DNA of 41,495 nucleotides from assembly GCA_002471665.1 (NCBI GenBank), contig DKQK01000054.1:1-41495 (forward strand), read 5' to 3'. Of the stretch, positions 16,735 to 24,724 are shown piece after piece. Under the pieces are notes generated by a model, which searched no databases, was not told the origin of the DNA, and saw only the letters and a list, made by a program, of their open reading frames with translations. The position numbers and the translations under genes were made by a program. This DNA comes from Gammaproteobacteria bacterium UBA7310. GTDB lineage: Bacteria > Pseudomonadota > Gammaproteobacteria > Pseudomonadales > Ketobacteraceae. Position 1 is the stretch's first letter. Each line of letters starts with the position of its first letter.

Positions 16735-16902
16735 GACTGGGTTCTTTTCAGCATCATTCTCACGCCGCCGAGCATCGCAGAAACAATCGGATTAAGGCGA
16801 CGGTTGTCTGAGCCCAAAGGGCGAGTTTCGTCGCCGCCGATTGTTTCGAGAAGCACAGGGCAGCCGCAGGCCAAGTGACATGATGCTGAAAAGAACCCAG
16901 TC
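16735..16902. repeat. 168-bp nested palindromic element (MITE- or REP-like) between hsaE and hsaG
   Basis: The outer arms are perfect 23-bp inverted repeats (16735-16757, beginning GACTGGGTTC; 16880-16902, ending GAACCCAGTC). Inside are further perfect arms: 11 bp (16780-16790 with 16837-16847, GAAACAATCGG), 7 bp (16796-16802 with 16829-16835, GGCGACG) and a 4-bp tip GCCC-AAA-GGGC (16812-16822). The whole element folds as one long interrupted stem on either strand. A possible 5-bp direct repeat, CAGCG, flanks it (16727-16731 and 16905-16909). There is no transposase. It interrupts the hsaE-hsaG junction, where other operon gaps are under 70 bp. Confidence 0.9.
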
Positions 16903-16984
16903 TTCAGCGAACTCCGAAGTGCTAACTCGACAGACAGGAATTATTGAAGATCACCCTTTTTAAAGATTACGAGGACACAACACC

Positions 16985-17869
16985 ATGTCACAAAAACTCA
17001 GGGCTGCCATCATAGGCCCCGGCAACATCGGCACCGATCTGCTCATGAAAGCCATGCGCAGTGACTGGATCGAACCTGTCTGGATGGTGGGCATCGAAGA
17101 ATCCGAAGGCATCAAACGGGCACGGGATTTTGGTATGAAAGTCTCCACCAACGGGGTGGATGGCCTGGTCCCCCATATGAAGGAAGACAACATCCAGATT
17201 GTCTTCGACGCCACCTCCGCCTATGTGCATGCAGAAAATTCCCGCAAGGTGACTGAACAGGGCGCCATCATGATCGACCTGACACCGGCGGCCATCGGCC
17301 CCTACTGCATTCCGCCGGTTAACCTGCACCAACTGTTGCAGGAAGGGCGCAAGGAAAACGTTAACATGGTTACCTGCGGCGGCCAGGCCACTATCCCCAT
17401 GGTGGCGGCGGTAAGCCGTGTGCAGCCGGTGGATTACGGCGAGATCGTGGCCACCGTAGCCTCCAAATCCGTGGGCCCCGGCACCCGCAAAAACATTGAC
17501 GAGTTCACCCGCACCACCGCCGGCGCCATCGAACAAATCGGCGGTGCTAAAAAGGGTAAGGCCATCATCATCGTCAACCCGGCCGAACCACCGCTGATCA
17601 TGCGCGACACTGTACACTGCCTCACTGCCAGCGAGCCGGACCAGGATAAAATCCTCGCCTCCATTCACGCCATGGTGGCAGACGTGCAGCAATATGTTCC
17701 CGGCTACCAGCTTACCAACGATCCGGTGTTTGACGGCAATCGCGTCACCATCTTTCTGCAGGTGGAAGGTTTGGGGGATTTTCTGCCGAACTATTCCGGC
17801 AACCTGGACATCATGACCGCCGCCGCCTTGCGTACCGCGGAAATGTATGCGGAAAAAGGAGCACTGTAA
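16985..17869 (+). CDS. hsaG: Acylating acetaldehyde/propionaldehyde dehydrogenase, HsaG-like
   Basis: A 294-residue CoA-acylating aldehyde dehydrogenase of the DmpF/BphJ/HsaG family. NAD-binding GPGNIGTDL is at residues 11-19 and the thioester-forming Cys131 is in VTCGGQATIP. It converts the aldehyde released by HsaF into propionyl-CoA by channelling within the HsaF-HsaG complex. The gene ends in TAATG, sharing one base with the hsaF start, as expected for subunits of one complex. It has its own spacer of 267 bp from hsaE, filled mostly by the palindromic element, so it may have a separate promoter. Confidence 0.94.
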   Translation: MSQKLRAAIIGPGNIGTDLLMKAMRSDWIEPVWMVGIEESEGIKRARDFGMKVSTNGVDGLVPHMKEDNIQIVFDATSAYVHAENSRKVTEQGAIMIDLTPAAIGPYCIPPVNLHQLLQEGRKENVNMVTCGGQATIPMVAAVSRVQPVDYGEIVATVASKSVGPGTRKNIDEFTRTTAGAIEQIGGAKKGKAIIIVNPAEPPLIMRDTVHCLTASEPDQDKILASIHAMVADVQQYVPGYQLTNDPVFDGNRVTIFLQVEGLGDFLPNYSGNLDIMTAAALRTAEMYAEKGAL

Positions 17870-18894
17870 TGAACTTTAAAGGCAAGAAAATCACTTTGCA
17901 TGACATGTGCCTGCGGGACGGCATGCACCCCAAGCGCCATCAGATCAGTGTTGAGCAGATGATTGATATCGCCTGCGCCCTGGATGACGCCGGCGTTCCC
18001 CTTATTGAAGTCACCCACGGTGACGGCCTGGGCGGCGCGTCCGTCAACTACGGTTTCCCGGCTGCGACCGATGAAGCCTACCTGGACGCGGTGATTCCCA
18101 AGCTAAAACAGGCCAAGGTCTCGGCCCTGTTGTTACCGGGCATCGGCACCGTGGATCACCTGAAGATGGCGGCGGACATGGGGGTGGGCACCATTCGCGT
18201 GGCCACCCACTGCACCGAGGCCGATGTCTCCGAACAACACATCGGCATGGCGCGCCAGATGGGGCTGGATACGGTGGGCTTTTTAATGATGGCCCACATG
18301 ATCAGCGCGGAAGAACTGCTGCAACAGGCGTTGCTGATGGAAAGCTATGGCGCCAACTGCATCTACTGCACCGATTCCGCGGGCTACATGCTGCCCCATG
18401 AAGTCAGCGCGCGCATCAGCCTGCTGCGCGCCAACCTGAAACCGGAAACCGAGCTGGGCTTTCATGGCCACCACAACCTGGCCCTGGGCGTGGCCAACTC
18501 CATGGCCGCTGTGGAGGCCGGCGCCAACCGCATCGATGGCTCCGCGGCCGGCCTCGGCGCCGGTGCCGGCAATACCCCCCTGGAAGTATTTGCGGCGGTA
18601 CTGGACCGCATGGAGGCCGATACCGGCGTGGACATTTTCAAACTGATGGCCGTTGCCGAAGAAAAAATCATTCCCATCATGGATCACCTGGTGCGGGTGG
18701 ACCGGGATTCGCTGGTGCTGGGTTATGCCGGGGTTTACTCCTCCTTCCTGCTGTTTGCGAAACGGGCCGGCGCCAAATACGGTGTGCCCTCGCAGGACAT
18801 CCTGCTGGAGATGGCCAAGCGCAAGGCAATCGGTGGTCAGGAGGATCTGATCGAAGATGTGGCCATGCAGCTGGCCCGCGCCAAGGCTGGCTGA
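17869..18894 (+). CDS. hsaF: 4-hydroxy-2-oxohexanoate aldolase, HsaF-like
   Basis: A 341-residue DmpG/BphI/HsaF-type class II aldolase. The N-terminal TIM barrel begins with the HMGL-like motif HDMCLRDGMHPKRHQ and carries the metal ligands in GFHGHHNLAL. The C-terminal helical communication domain follows, ending about 14 residues before the stop. It cleaves 4-hydroxy-2-oxohexanoate to pyruvate and propanal, which passes to HsaG. The start codon overlaps the hsaG stop. A hairpin lies just downstream (18903-18945). Confidence 0.94.
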   Translation: MNFKGKKITLHDMCLRDGMHPKRHQISVEQMIDIACALDDAGVPLIEVTHGDGLGGASVNYGFPAATDEAYLDAVIPKLKQAKVSALLLPGIGTVDHLKMAADMGVGTIRVATHCTEADVSEQHIGMARQMGLDTVGFLMMAHMISAEELLQQALLMESYGANCIYCTDSAGYMLPHEVSARISLLRANLKPETELGFHGHHNLALGVANSMAAVEAGANRIDGSAAGLGAGAGNTPLEVFAAVLDRMEADTGVDIFKLMAVAEEKIIPIMDHLVRVDRDSLVLGYAGVYSSFLLFAKRAGAKYGVPSQDILLEMAKRKAIGGQEDLIEDVAMQLARAKAG

Positions 18895-18902
18895 ACACAA
18901 AC

Positions 18903-18945
18903 CCCAACCTGTTGATATTGCATGGACTTTCATCGACAGGTTGGG
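18903..18945 (+). terminator. Hairpin after hsaF, possible terminator or operator
   Basis: CCCAACCTGT (18903-18912) pairs with ACAGGTTGGG (18936-18945), and GAT pairs with ATC after one T/G position, giving a 14-position stem around a 15-base loop. It begins eight bases after the hsaF stop codon. No T-run follows, so intrinsic termination would be inefficient; Rho-assisted termination, mRNA end protection or an operator for the downstream regulator are alternatives. Confidence 0.45.
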
Positions 18946-19062
18946 AAAGTTTCGGCGCTTTACTTGGGTATTTAGAGGTAAGTAAGGTAATATCGAACAT
19001 TCCAGAACGATAAGACTTGCCCCATGCAATCGATTGCGAAGCAAGCATATTGAGAAGTGCCC

Positions 19063-20208
19063 ATGTCCCTGAATATCGACCACGTAGCCCTGTCTGATCT
19101 GCTGTGCTCCCTATATGGCTCAGCGGCGTCATCCCAGGCCACCAACAAGGACTTTCTCACCCGTCTGAAAGGGTTGCTGAATCTGCAGCATGCCACCCTG
19201 ATCGTGCGCCCCCCCACCACCCACGATGCGGGGCTGATCTACAGCAGTGGCGACCACAGCGATATTGTATTGTTGGGCAGTGAGGAAGGCAGCTACACCC
19301 AGCTTTACGCACAAGACCCGCTGGTTAACCTGCCTCTCAAGGAAGTGGTGACCCTGGATGAACACACCCCCCGCGCCCAGTTGCTGAAGAGCGAATACTA
19401 CGAGCTGTTCCTGAAGCCCTTTGATATTTACTATATCGCCGGAATCGACTGGCTGTACGACAAGAATTCCCGCATCTCCATTCGCTTTACCCGGGAAAAA
19501 AAACAGGGCAACTTTGTCGAGGAAGAAAAAGAATTTCTGCGCCTGTTGATTCCCCACCTGGAACAGTCTGTTGCGCTGGGCATTCAACTTCGGCAACTGG
19601 ATTCCGAGCGGCAGATTTACGCGGATTCCATTTCCCGTCGCTCCATTGGCATATTCACCCTGGACAAGCACGGCGGCATTTTGCAATCCAACACCAAAGC
19701 AGAGCAGTTTTTAAAAGCCAGTGATGGCTTTCACCAGGCCCAGAACAAGATCAAACTCAATAACAGCTCCCTCAATGACACCTTCAACAAACAGATTCAT
19801 GAAGCCATTGAACGGGTGCGACACAATCAAAGGGGCCAGGTCTACGCCCTGTCAGTGCCCCGTGACAACGGTAAACAGCCCTACCAGCTGCTGATCAAAC
19901 CCATGCCGGTTGCCCCCCACGACGAATCCGACGTCACCCCCTATGTGACCATTCTGATTCAGGATCCGGAGAAAAACCTGGAAATCTCCGTGCGCACTTT
20001 GATGGATCTGTACCAGCTCACCATGTCCGAAGCCACCATCGCCATTCTGCTGGCGGAAGGCCACACCACCGATGAAGTGGCGGCCGAGCTGGACATCAAG
20101 AAGAACACCGTCCGCGCCCACCTGCGCTCCATGTTCGTCAAGATGGGGGTAACCCAGCAATCCATGCTGGTAACACTGGTGTTGACGAGTCTGGCCTCGG
20201 CGCAATAA
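19063..20208 (+). CDS. LuxR-family transcriptional regulator with PAS-like middle region
   Basis: A 381-residue regulator. The last 65 residues are a LuxR/GerE helix-turn-helix: LTMSEATIAILLAEG, EVAAELDIKKNTVRAHL and KMGVTQQ. Residues about 190-300 (SIGIFTLDKHGGILQSN onward) look PAS-like. The first 180 residues are an unassigned sensor region; no receiver Asp motif is visible. The start is the ATG at 19063 with GAGAAG five bases upstream; an in-frame GTG at 19057 lies inside that site. Architecture and position resemble TeiR, the LuxR-type testosterone-responsive activator of Comamonas. It is therefore the best candidate regulator of the flanking steroid operons, by inference only. Confidence 0.88.
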   Translation: MSLNIDHVALSDLLCSLYGSAASSQATNKDFLTRLKGLLNLQHATLIVRPPTTHDAGLIYSSGDHSDIVLLGSEEGSYTQLYAQDPLVNLPLKEVVTLDEHTPRAQLLKSEYYELFLKPFDIYYIAGIDWLYDKNSRISIRFTREKKQGNFVEEEKEFLRLLIPHLEQSVALGIQLRQLDSERQIYADSISRRSIGIFTLDKHGGILQSNTKAEQFLKASDGFHQAQNKIKLNNSSLNDTFNKQIHEAIERVRHNQRGQVYALSVPRDNGKQPYQLLIKPMPVAPHDESDVTPYVTILIQDPEKNLEISVRTLMDLYQLTMSEATIAILLAEGHTTDEVAAELDIKKNTVRAHLRSMFVKMGVTQQSMLVTLVLTSLASAQ

Positions 20209-20257
20209 CCTACACTGTAGCAACCCTCTCAGCACGCAAACCAACAAGGACTGCACC

Positions 20258-20818
20258 GTGGCGTTAATCGTTCTGGGCCTGATACTTTGGTCAGCTGTAC
20301 ATCTGATGCCCTCGGCCGCCCCGGGTATCAAAGCCAAATGGATTGGTGCACTTGGCAAGGGGGGGTACCGCGCGACCTTTTCCCTGCTGATCATTGCCGC
20401 CATCGTGCTCATGGTGATGGGCTGGCGCTATGCTCTGCCCACCTATCTCTATACGTTGTCGGAACAGATTCATCTGGCCACCATCGGTATCATGGCCTTT
20501 GCCGCGGTGCTTTTTGTGGCAGCCAAACTGCCCACCCGGATTAAGCGCATTATCAGGCATCCTCAACTCACTGCAGTGGCTCTGTGGGCCCTGGCCCATC
20601 TTTTGGCGAACGGGGATTCTCGATCTGTTGTATTATTCGGCGGTATGCTGGTATGGTCGGTTTTGGAAATGTTCCTGATTAATCGTCGGGAAGGCAGCCG
20701 GCCACCAACGCCGGTTACAGGGTTTGCCATCGAAATTGTGGTGCTGGCCCTGGGGGGAGCGCTGTTCATCGGCTTGATGATAGCTCACCCTTATTTATCT
20801 GGAATAACGCTGGGGTAA
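20258..20818 (+). CDS. NnrU-family integral membrane protein
   Basis: A 186-residue, very hydrophobic protein with about five to six membrane-spanning segments. It starts at a GTG (MALIVLGLILWS). The text HLMPSAAPGIKAKWIGALGKGGYRATFSL and the motif NGDSRSVVLFGGMLVWS are typical of the NnrU family, named for a gene in a nitric-oxide-regulated denitrification locus but widespread in bacteria with no denitrification genes. No nitrogen-oxide gene lies nearby. It is 49 bp downstream of the regulator and could be cotranscribed with it. Confidence 0.85.
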   Translation: MALIVLGLILWSAVHLMPSAAPGIKAKWIGALGKGGYRATFSLLIIAAIVLMVMGWRYALPTYLYTLSEQIHLATIGIMAFAAVLFVAAKLPTRIKRIIRHPQLTAVALWALAHLLANGDSRSVVLFGGMLVWSVLEMFLINRREGSRPPTPVTGFAIEIVVLALGGALFIGLMIAHPYLSGITLG

Positions 20819-20878
20819 TCAACCGGCATACGCTTGTTAGTACACAACGCAATAACAAAAAAAGAGAAGGAACGACTC

Positions 20879-22126
20879 ATGAAGAACCCACTATGGACAC
20901 GGCTCCTGGCCGTCATTCTGTGCACGCTGTTTTTATCCGCCTGTGGTGGCGGCAGCCCCGCGCAACCCACCTGGCTTAATGATGATGCCGGGCTAACCAG
21001 CAGTGTTACAGTGCTGGATGACGGTACCCAGCTGGTAAAAGACACCACAGAAATGTACCTGCGTGCCAGCACCGGTGAGCGCATCACCACTGTCAGCCTG
21101 CCCCGTGGTGCCTTTAGCGTTGCGCTCTCCAAAGGTGATCACTTTGCCCTGTACGGCATTACCGGTGGGGATGTCTGGCGCAGCACGTTATCCGCTAGCG
21201 GAGTGGTTGATTCCGACAACGTCATCTATTCCGGCACGGATCTGCCTCTGTCCCCCAGCCTGAAACAATTTGGCAGCACCGCCATTCTCTATTGGCGCGA
21301 TGGCGACCTGTTCACCTGGTACTCGGAAAACGATCTCAGTGGCGGACAATATCCCCAGCCGGTTACCGACCTCACCTACACCATGACACCGGATCAACAC
21401 TTCTGGTATGTGGATCCGGCCACCACGGAACTGGTTGAAACAGACCTGAACACCTTCACTGAACTCAGCCGGACACCACTGGATCCTGAATTTCAGCAGA
21501 TCGGCCGCCTGTATGTGAATGACGGCTTTGCAGTGGGCACCCTGGCCACCGACCTGCACAGCGGTGTTGACCTGATCATGCAGGACCGGGCCAATCAAAG
21601 CATAAGCTATGCCCGCTCCTTTGGGGGATTTGGCACCTTCAAACTGAATATGCTGGGGCAGGACGCCCAGGGCAATATTTACTATTACTACTTTGCGGCC
21701 GTGGCGCACAGCGGCTTTAGCACCGGCATGCATGTTCGCGCCATCTCCAACACCAGCCCGGAAGCCTGGGATTATAAGATTGCATCCAGCGAACCATTCA
21801 CCACCCCCATCCGGGTCCATACGCTGGACAGCGGCCTGCAGATGACCCACATTGGCGAATCCACATCGTTGGTGAGCTTTGGTTTTGAGCGCACCAGTAC
21901 CAGCTACTATACTCATCTCGCTGCCGACAAGACCGTGGTGGATTCATTCTTTCTGCAACCCCACAGTGTGCTGCTACCGCCCGGCAATGCCAGTTATCCG
22001 CAGCTGCAGGAACTGGGCTATCTGGTGGATCGATTTGCCACCACGGCATCCGGGGTGGTTTACATCTATGGCCGCACCGGCTATTCCACCACTACCCCTA
22101 CCACCTATTTCGCCGCGCAATATTGA
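20879..22126 (+). CDS. Putative lipoprotein of unknown function, possibly beta-propeller-like
   Basis: A 415-residue protein. The start is the ATG at 20879, with a strong ribosome-binding site (GAGAAGGA) seven bases before it. The N-terminus is a lipoprotein signal: MKNPLWTR, a hydrophobic core and lipobox LSAC, with Cys21 followed by GGGS. The mature part is rich in Ser, Thr, Gly and aromatic residues in short beta-strand-like runs (WRDGDLFTWYSEND, QHFWYVDP), suggesting a repeated-blade beta structure. I do not recognise the family. A strong terminator follows, so it ends a transcription unit. Confidence 0.8.
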   Translation: MKNPLWTRLLAVILCTLFLSACGGGSPAQPTWLNDDAGLTSSVTVLDDGTQLVKDTTEMYLRASTGERITTVSLPRGAFSVALSKGDHFALYGITGGDVWRSTLSASGVVDSDNVIYSGTDLPLSPSLKQFGSTAILYWRDGDLFTWYSENDLSGGQYPQPVTDLTYTMTPDQHFWYVDPATTELVETDLNTFTELSRTPLDPEFQQIGRLYVNDGFAVGTLATDLHSGVDLIMQDRANQSISYARSFGGFGTFKLNMLGQDAQGNIYYYYFAAVAHSGFSTGMHVRAISNTSPEAWDYKIASSEPFTTPIRVHTLDSGLQMTHIGESTSLVSFGFERTSTSYYTHLAADKTVVDSFFLQPHSVLLPPGNASYPQLQELGYLVDRFATTASGVVYIYGRTGYSTTTPTTYFAAQY

Positions 22127-22137
22127 AGCTACACACT

Positions 22138-22174
22138 GGATCACCCGATATGCGCCGGGTGATCCTTCTCTTTA
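22138..22174 (+). terminator. Rho-independent terminator after the lipoprotein gene
   Basis: GGATCACCCG (22138-22147) and CGGGTGATCC (22156-22165) form a perfect 10-bp GC-rich stem with an eight-base loop, followed directly by TTCTCTTT. The hairpin begins 12 bases after the lipoprotein stop codon. Confidence 0.88.
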
Positions 22175-22307
22175 ACGGGCAGGCTCCATTTGTGGAGCTG
22201 CCATTCCGCCTTGTTTCTGCCCCCCTGTCATCAAGCTGACCCAATCCTGCATCATGCTGGTCATGATCCTGCCCTTGAGCCATGATGATGACCGCGAAGC
22301 AGTGACT

Positions 22308-23465
22308 ATGATCAAAGCAACTCTCGTCCAATTGCCGCGCCTGCTGCGCCACAGTTTTTTGCCTACCGCCGATGGGCCTTACCCTCGACTGTCACTGCAA
22401 CGGATTCTGGTGATGGCCCTGTTCTGGCCGCTGTTCCTCAGCTACCTGACCATCACCGCCCTGTGTCTGGCCCTGGATCACCTGCTGTTTCCCGACTTTC
22501 GCCGAATCACCATCAAACAACCCTTGTTTGTGATTGGTGTGCCCCGCAGCGGCACCACATTCCTGCACCGTTTACTGGCCGCTGATGAGCAACGCTTTAC
22601 CACCATGAGCCTGCAGGAGCTGCTGTTTGCGCCCTCCATCACCCAGCGCATGTTCTGGCGCGGTGTGGCGGGATTGGACCGCACGGTGGGCAGTCCGCTG
22701 CAACGGCTGCTGGGCTGGGCTGAAAACAAAGTGTTTGCCGGGCTGGATGCTGTGCACCACACCCGCCTCAATGATCCGGAGGAAGACTACCTGGCACTGA
22801 TCCCCGTACTGCAGTGTTTTTTGCTGATCCTGCCGTTCGGCGATCCGGCGCTGATGCAACTAAGCCGGTTCGACCAAGTGGCCAGCCCGCAACAGAAACG
22901 CATTCTGATTCATTTTTACCGGGGCCTGATCCAGCGCCATCTGTATGCCCACGGCCGCCACAAGACCTTTCTTTCCAAGAACCCAAGCTTCACCCCCATG
23001 CTGCAGACCCTGGCCCGGGGATTTCCGGATGCCCGCTTCATCGGTTGTGTGCGCAATCCCAATCAGGCAGTGCCGTCACAGGTCAGCTCCATTCTGATGG
23101 GAGCCCGCATTTTCAGTGGCTACACCAACAACCAATGGTGGCGCCGCGAGCTGATGCAGATGCTGGCGTATTACTACCATCATCTGCTGCAAACATTGCC
23201 TGCCGAGGCTGCGGGGGGACACACTCTGGTCAAGATGGAGCAACTGGCAACCGCCCCCCTGAACACCATCGAACACCTGTACCAACACTTCGATCTGACT
23301 TTAAGCCTCGACTATGGCCAGTGGCTGCGCCACGAAGATGAAAAAGCGCAACGCTATCGTAGTGGCCATGTTTACCGGAGCCAACAACTCGGCATTTCCA
23401 GCCAGGCCCTGAAAGCCTGCTATTGCTCGGTGTATCAGGCACTGGACTATGCCCTACCGGAATAA
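22308..23465 (+). CDS. Sulfotransferase family protein
   Basis: About 385 residues. The 5'-phosphosulfate-binding loop of PAPS-dependent sulfotransferases is clear: GVPRSGTTFLHRLL at roughly residues 64-77. A 3'-phosphate-binding segment is CVRNPNQAVPSQVSS. A hydrophobic stretch near residues 29-50 (ILVMALFWPLFLSYLTI) precedes the domain and may anchor it to the inner membrane. The start at 22308 (MIKATLVQLPRLL) is preferred; the frame is open back to 22254, but that extension is polar and unlike the family. The acceptor is unknown. A glycosyltransferase and a deacetylase follow on the same strand, so a glycolipid or polysaccharide acceptor is plausible. Confidence 0.82.
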   Translation: MIKATLVQLPRLLRHSFLPTADGPYPRLSLQRILVMALFWPLFLSYLTITALCLALDHLLFPDFRRITIKQPLFVIGVPRSGTTFLHRLLAADEQRFTTMSLQELLFAPSITQRMFWRGVAGLDRTVGSPLQRLLGWAENKVFAGLDAVHHTRLNDPEEDYLALIPVLQCFLLILPFGDPALMQLSRFDQVASPQQKRILIHFYRGLIQRHLYAHGRHKTFLSKNPSFTPMLQTLARGFPDARFIGCVRNPNQAVPSQVSSILMGARIFSGYTNNQWWRRELMQMLAYYYHHLLQTLPAEAAGGHTLVKMEQLATAPLNTIEHLYQHFDLTLSLDYGQWLRHEDEKAQRYRSGHVYRSQQLGISSQALKACYCSVYQALDYALPE

Positions 23466-23548
23466 CCTGTGCCCTGCTGGAATATTTTGAAACAGGTTTC
23501 GGCCCGCTGGTAACAAAACTTCAATAATCCATCACGATACTGTGCACG

Positions 23549-24715
23549 ATGATGAACTCAGAATTGCGAATACTGTTTATTGTGGATGCCATTCAGGGGC
23601 GCAATGGAGTCGGCACCTATTTTCAGGATCTGACTTCCCATTTGGGCAAGCGCGTAGCGCGGGTGGAACTGGTGGCGCCGAATCTGCAATCGTGCCATCC
23701 CTGCCAGGGCATGGCCCTGCCCATGCCCGGTGACGCCACCCAACAGGTGTTTCTGCCGCGCATGCGTCAACTGACGCTGCTGGCAATGGAGATGAAGCCC
23801 CAGGTTATTGTAGTGCCGGGGCCCGGCCTGTTTGCCCTGGCCGGTTTCTGGCTGGCCGGCAAACTGGGTATACCGGTGTGCATGACCCACCAAACCGATT
23901 ATTCACAACTGGTGAACCTGTACTGGAAAGGCACTGGCGGCCGCATTGCCCAGGCCCTGCTGCACTGGACCAATCTGTTCATGTTTCGCGGCAGCACCAC
24001 CATTGCCACCGTTAGCCGACCCCTTGCACAGCAGTTGCGTCAGCGGGGCATCACTAACCCACATCTGGTGGGTACCCCTCTCGCACCGCAGTTTATCAAT
24101 GCTCCCATTATTGAACCCAAAGGCAGTGTCACCCGCATTCTGTTTGTCGGGCGCCTGGCGGCCGAAAAGAATTTGCCGGATTTTCTGCAGCTGGCGGCAC
24201 AGCGGCCGGACCTTGAATTCAGCATCGTTGGTGATGGACCGCTGCGCCACAGTGTACAGGAACAGGCACAACGCACGCACAATCTTCAGTTTCTTGGTTG
24301 GTGCTCCCGAGAGTGCGTGCAACAACAGTTGGATTTACACGATTTGCTGATCCTGCCCTCCTCGGTGGAGGCGTTCGGTACCGTGGCGCTGGAGGCCATG
24401 GCACGTAAACGACTGGTACTGACCACCCCGGCCTGTGGTATCAACGATTGGAAGCCCCTGGCCAAAGGATTACTCACCATGAATCCGGGGGAGTCACTGC
24501 TTCAGGCAGTGCAACGCATCGAATCCCTGGGTGCAGCACAGCGGCATTATATCTGCCAGCAGGCTTATCACGGCGCCCGCTCCCTGAATCAGGAAGCCAT
24601 TGAACAGTGGCTATCGGTGTTGCAGATCACCGCCAACAAAGCACATTTGCTACCCCGCCGCATACCGTCTGCCACCTTCGCCCTGTTGCGCCGCCTGGCG
24701 GCGTATCAAACCTGA
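23549..24715 (+). CDS. Glycosyltransferase family 4 (GT-B fold)
   Basis: A 388-residue retaining GT-B glycosyltransferase. The N-terminal acceptor domain has RILFIVDAIQGRNGVGTYF and the THQTDYSQL segment typical of GT4 enzymes acting on lipid acceptors (MgtA/PimB-like). The C-terminal donor domain has VGRLAAEKNLPDFLQL, IVGDGPLRH and the E-x7-E region in PSSVEAFGTVALEAMA. Starts at 23549 or 23552 (MMNSEL) are equally possible, and no strong ribosome site is visible. The donor sugar and acceptor cannot be told. The deacetylase gene starts nine bases after the stop, a strong sign of a shared pathway. Confidence 0.86.
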   Translation: MMNSELRILFIVDAIQGRNGVGTYFQDLTSHLGKRVARVELVAPNLQSCHPCQGMALPMPGDATQQVFLPRMRQLTLLAMEMKPQVIVVPGPGLFALAGFWLAGKLGIPVCMTHQTDYSQLVNLYWKGTGGRIAQALLHWTNLFMFRGSTTIATVSRPLAQQLRQRGITNPHLVGTPLAPQFINAPIIEPKGSVTRILFVGRLAAEKNLPDFLQLAAQRPDLEFSIVGDGPLRHSVQEQAQRTHNLQFLGWCSRECVQQQLDLHDLLILPSSVEAFGTVALEAMARKRLVLTTPACGINDWKPLAKGLLTMNPGESLLQAVQRIESLGAAQRHYICQQAYHGARSLNQEAIEQWLSVLQITANKAHLLPRRIPSATFALLRRLAAYQT

Positions 24716-24724
24716 GCGCCCACC

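Noticed and set aside
16599..16874. Open frame of 91 codons on the minus strand over the hsaE end and the palindrome
   Set aside because: It runs through the palindromic element and into hsaE antisense, has no ribosome site and encodes a low-complexity arginine/proline-rich text. Copies of such elements can be wrongly annotated as small proteins.
16735..16902. Integron attC recombination site
   Set aside because: The arms do not show the paired RYYYAAC and GTTRRRY core sites, and there is no integrase or cassette array nearby.
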